Positions 62,521 through 64,000 of a DNA stretch of 64,000 nucleotides are shown here, in pieces. The position numbers were made by a program, and so were the translations under genes. Where the stretch lies: the NCBI GenBank assembly GCA_947500415.1, contig CANMRT010000002.1, forward strand, positions 186,001 through 250,000, in the 5' to 3' direction. The notes under the pieces were generated by a model. That model did not search any database. It saw only the letters and a program-made list of their open reading frames with translations, and was not told the origin of the DNA. How positions within the stretch are numbered: the stretch's first letter is position 1; each line of letters begins with the position of its first letter. The stretch is from an uncultured Roseicyclus sp. GTDB lineage: Bacteria; Pseudomonadota; Alphaproteobacteria; Rhodobacterales; Rhodobacteraceae.

Positions 62521-63474
62521 TTAGGCCTGGCCGAGTTTGGCCAGCCGATTCTCGCGCAGTCGCGCGAAATCATCGCCTGCGTGATAGGACGAGCGGGTCA
62601 GCGGCGTGGCGGAGACCATCAGGAAGCCTTTGCCCCACGCGGCCTTCTCGTAGCCCGCGAATTCCTCGGGCGTGACGAAACGGTCAACCTTGTGGTGCTT
62701 GGGCGTCGGCTGAAGGTATTGGCCGATGGTCAGAAAGTCGATGTCGGCCGCGCGCATGTCGTCCATGACTTGGTGGACGGCCTGTTTGTCTTCGCCGAGG
62801 CCGACCATGATGCCGGATTTGGTGAAGATCGTCGGGTCCATTTCCTTCACTTGCTGAAGCAAACGGAGGGAGTGGAAGTAGCGCGCGCCGGGGCGGACCT
62901 CTGGGTAGAGGCCTGGGACAGTCTCCAGATTGTGGTTGAAGACGTCGGGTTTGGCATCGACCACAATTTGCAGGGCGTCGGGCGTAGATTTGATGAAATC
63001 GGGTGTCAGGATTTCGATGGTCGTGTCGGGTGCTCGGTGGCGGATGGCGCGGATGGTTTGGGCAAAATGTTCCGCCCCGCCGTCTTCGACATCATCGCGG
63101 TCCACTGAGGTGATCACGACGTGGTTCAGGCCAAGCTTTTGGACCGCATCAGCGACGCGACCCGGTTCAAAGACATCAAGCGGCTCTGGCGGCTTGCCGG
63201 TGGCGATGTTGCAGAATGTGCAGGCGCGCGTGCAAACCTCGCCCATGATCATCATCGTGGCATGGCCTTGGGACCAGCACTCGCCCACGTTCGGGCAGCC
63301 CGCCTCTTCACACACGGTTGTCAGCTTGTGATCCCGCATGATCTTGGCGGTGGCTTTATAGCCCTCGCCCACCGGCGCTTTGACCCTGATCCAGCTGGGT
63401 TTTTTCGGCTGGGGGTTATCGGGGCGGCGCGCCTTTTCCGGGTGGCGCTGTTCGGGGATCTTGAGATCGCGCAT
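62521..63474 (-). CDS. lipA: Lipoyl synthase
   Basis: 317 residues. Radical SAM enzyme that inserts two sulfur atoms into protein-bound octanoyl groups. Two Fe-S cluster motifs: [12 protein letters not shown] for the auxiliary cluster and CTRACTFC for the SAM cluster, then [13 protein letters not shown] and [12 protein letters not shown]-terminal [14 protein letters not shown] present. Full length for alphaproteobacterial LipA. Confidence 0.97.
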   Translation of the reverse strand: MRDLKIPEQRHPEKARRPDNPQPKKPSWIRVKAPVGEGYKATAKIMRDHKLTTVCEEAGCPNVGECWSQGHATMMIMGEVCTRACTFCNIATGKPPEPLDVFEPGRVADAVQKLGLNHVVITSVDRDDVEDGGAEHFAQTIRAIRHRAPDTTIEILTPDFIKSTPDALQIVVDAKPDVFNHNLETVPGLYPEVRPGARYFHSLRLLQQVKEMDPTIFTKSGIMVGLGEDKQAVHQVMDDMRAADIDFLTIGQYLQPTPKHHKVDRFVTPEEFAGYEKAAWGKGFLMVSATPLTRSSYHAGDDFARLRENRLAKLGQA

Positions 63475-63504
63475 GGGCTTCCTCGTGAGCGTCGTTTCAC
63501 GTCA

Positions 63505-63516
63505 TTTAACGTTAAA
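63505..63516. promoter_or_regulatory. Palindrome TTTAACGTTAAA upstream of lipA
   Basis: Perfect 12-bp palindrome 30 bp before the lipA start codon; a TTAAC half-site resembles CtrA boxes but lacks the second half at the usual distance. Possible promoter element. Confidence 0.25.
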
Positions 63517-63577
63517 CAATCCCCGCGTCACCCGGGCGAGATGGCACAGCCGCTATGTGTGTGGTGCAAGGATGCAC

Positions 63578-63847
63578 CTAGCCGCCGGTACCGGAGGTCG
63601 AAACGGTCACGGTTGCGCCAGGACGGATCGTCTGGAAGGTGCCCTCTGCCACGGCCCCATCGGCGAGCGAGGTGAAGTAGGACGAACAGGCGGCAAGGAC
63701 CGCGGGCGCGTAGTGCTGCGGACCAACCATCATGACTTGGTCGCATTGGCCGGGCGTCATGCTTTGGGCTGCGGCCTGAGTGCCTAGCGCGCCACCGAAT
63801 GCGAGGGCTGTAGTGAGGATTAGGGCGGAGGAGGATTTGCGAAGCAT
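63578..63847 (-). CDS. Small exported hypothetical protein
   Basis: 89 residues with a signal peptide (ALILTTALAFGGALGTQAAAQ, about 7-27). The mature 60 residues carry two Cys and no recognised motif, ending in a Ser/Thr/Gly run (TVSTSGTGG). AAAGGGAAACGCCT precedes ATG 63847. Unknown function. It is upstream of lipA on the same strand with a 103-bp gap. Confidence 0.65.
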   Translation of the reverse strand: MLRKSSSALILTTALAFGGALGTQAAAQSMTPGQCDQVMMVGPQHYAPAVLAACSSYFTSLADGAVAEGTFQTIRPGATVTVSTSGTGG

Positions 63848-64000
63848 AGGCGTTTCCCTTTGGGTTGGTTCAATTGACTGGCCCATGCGCACAGATCGGC
63901 CCACTGCGCGTAAAGTGCGAAGTGGGCCAGATATGCCTCAAACCTTCAAGGTGTTGAGATCACGGAGATATCTTCAGCGTTACCAGAGTGTTAAGACCCA

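Overview
The window looks like chromosomal DNA of an alphaproteobacterium of the Rhodobacteraceae (Roseobacter-type). It is GC-rich and densely coded, with no rRNA, tRNA, insertion sequence, prophage or CRISPR array that I can see. The lineage call rests on three things: the block dusB-ntrB-ntrC-ntrY-ntrX ... trkA-trkH-hfq-hflX in the order known from Rhodobacter and relatives; an NtrC without the GAFTGA loop, as in Rhodobacter capsulatus; and the rpsB tail, ispDF fusion, rpsB-tsf pair and PrpE type.

Layout. 1-3.4 kb: the 3' end of a phoB-like regulator, a lactonase-type amidohydrolase and a prpE-ridA pair. 3.5-5.2 kb: rhodanese, aroQ and a solo LuxR regulator. 5.2-5.75 kb: a gene-free stretch holding a strongly structured candidate RNA; three hairpin loops carry four copies of TGTCCCT and the last hairpin is an intrinsic terminator. 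5.7-8.3 kb: an unknown membrane-anchored protein, then tsf and rpsB. 8.4-16.3 kb: P-loop protein, ppk2, GNAT, homocysteine methyltransferase, the pseudouridine catabolic pair psuK-psuG, DUF502, a small ATPase and a HEAT-like gene split by one amber codon. 16.4-22.2 kb: orphan family-5 solute-binding protein, a second structured RNA candidate, 3-hydroxybutyrate dehydrogenase, a pentapeptide-like protein overlapping a patatin phospholipase, a MIP channel and an XRE-cupin regulator.

22.3-26.6 kb: five genes joined by four 4-bp overlaps (acyl-CoA ligase, DsbA/FrnE-like, membrane hydrolase-like, ICMT-like, Bcr/CflA exporter), divergent from the XRE-cupin regulator; this looks like one uncharacterised pathway. 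26.6-39.2 kb: DUF2306, mfd, a small membrane protein, hemB, SYLF lipoprotein, DUF302, penicillin-acylase family enzyme, GAF-EAL protein, hflX and hfq. 39.3-52.2 kb: trkH-trkA and the nitrogen two-component genes, with three genes on the other strand (hemerythrin, Xi-type GST, lipoprotein) inserted between trkA and ntrX, and five spaced palindromes between ntrB and ntrC. 52.3-64 kb: ispDF-pgpA-pncC, amtB, RatA-like, hpt, a beta-barrel protein, two cytochromes c, a soluble MCP, a Sel1-repeat protein, lipA and a small secreted protein.

Most of the window is housekeeping. The parts that standard families do not explain are the TGTCCCT-loop RNA, the ntrB-ntrC palindrome array, the 18.3-kb structured element, the five-gene coupled operon, and a 16-bp palindrome found just after two unrelated stop codons.
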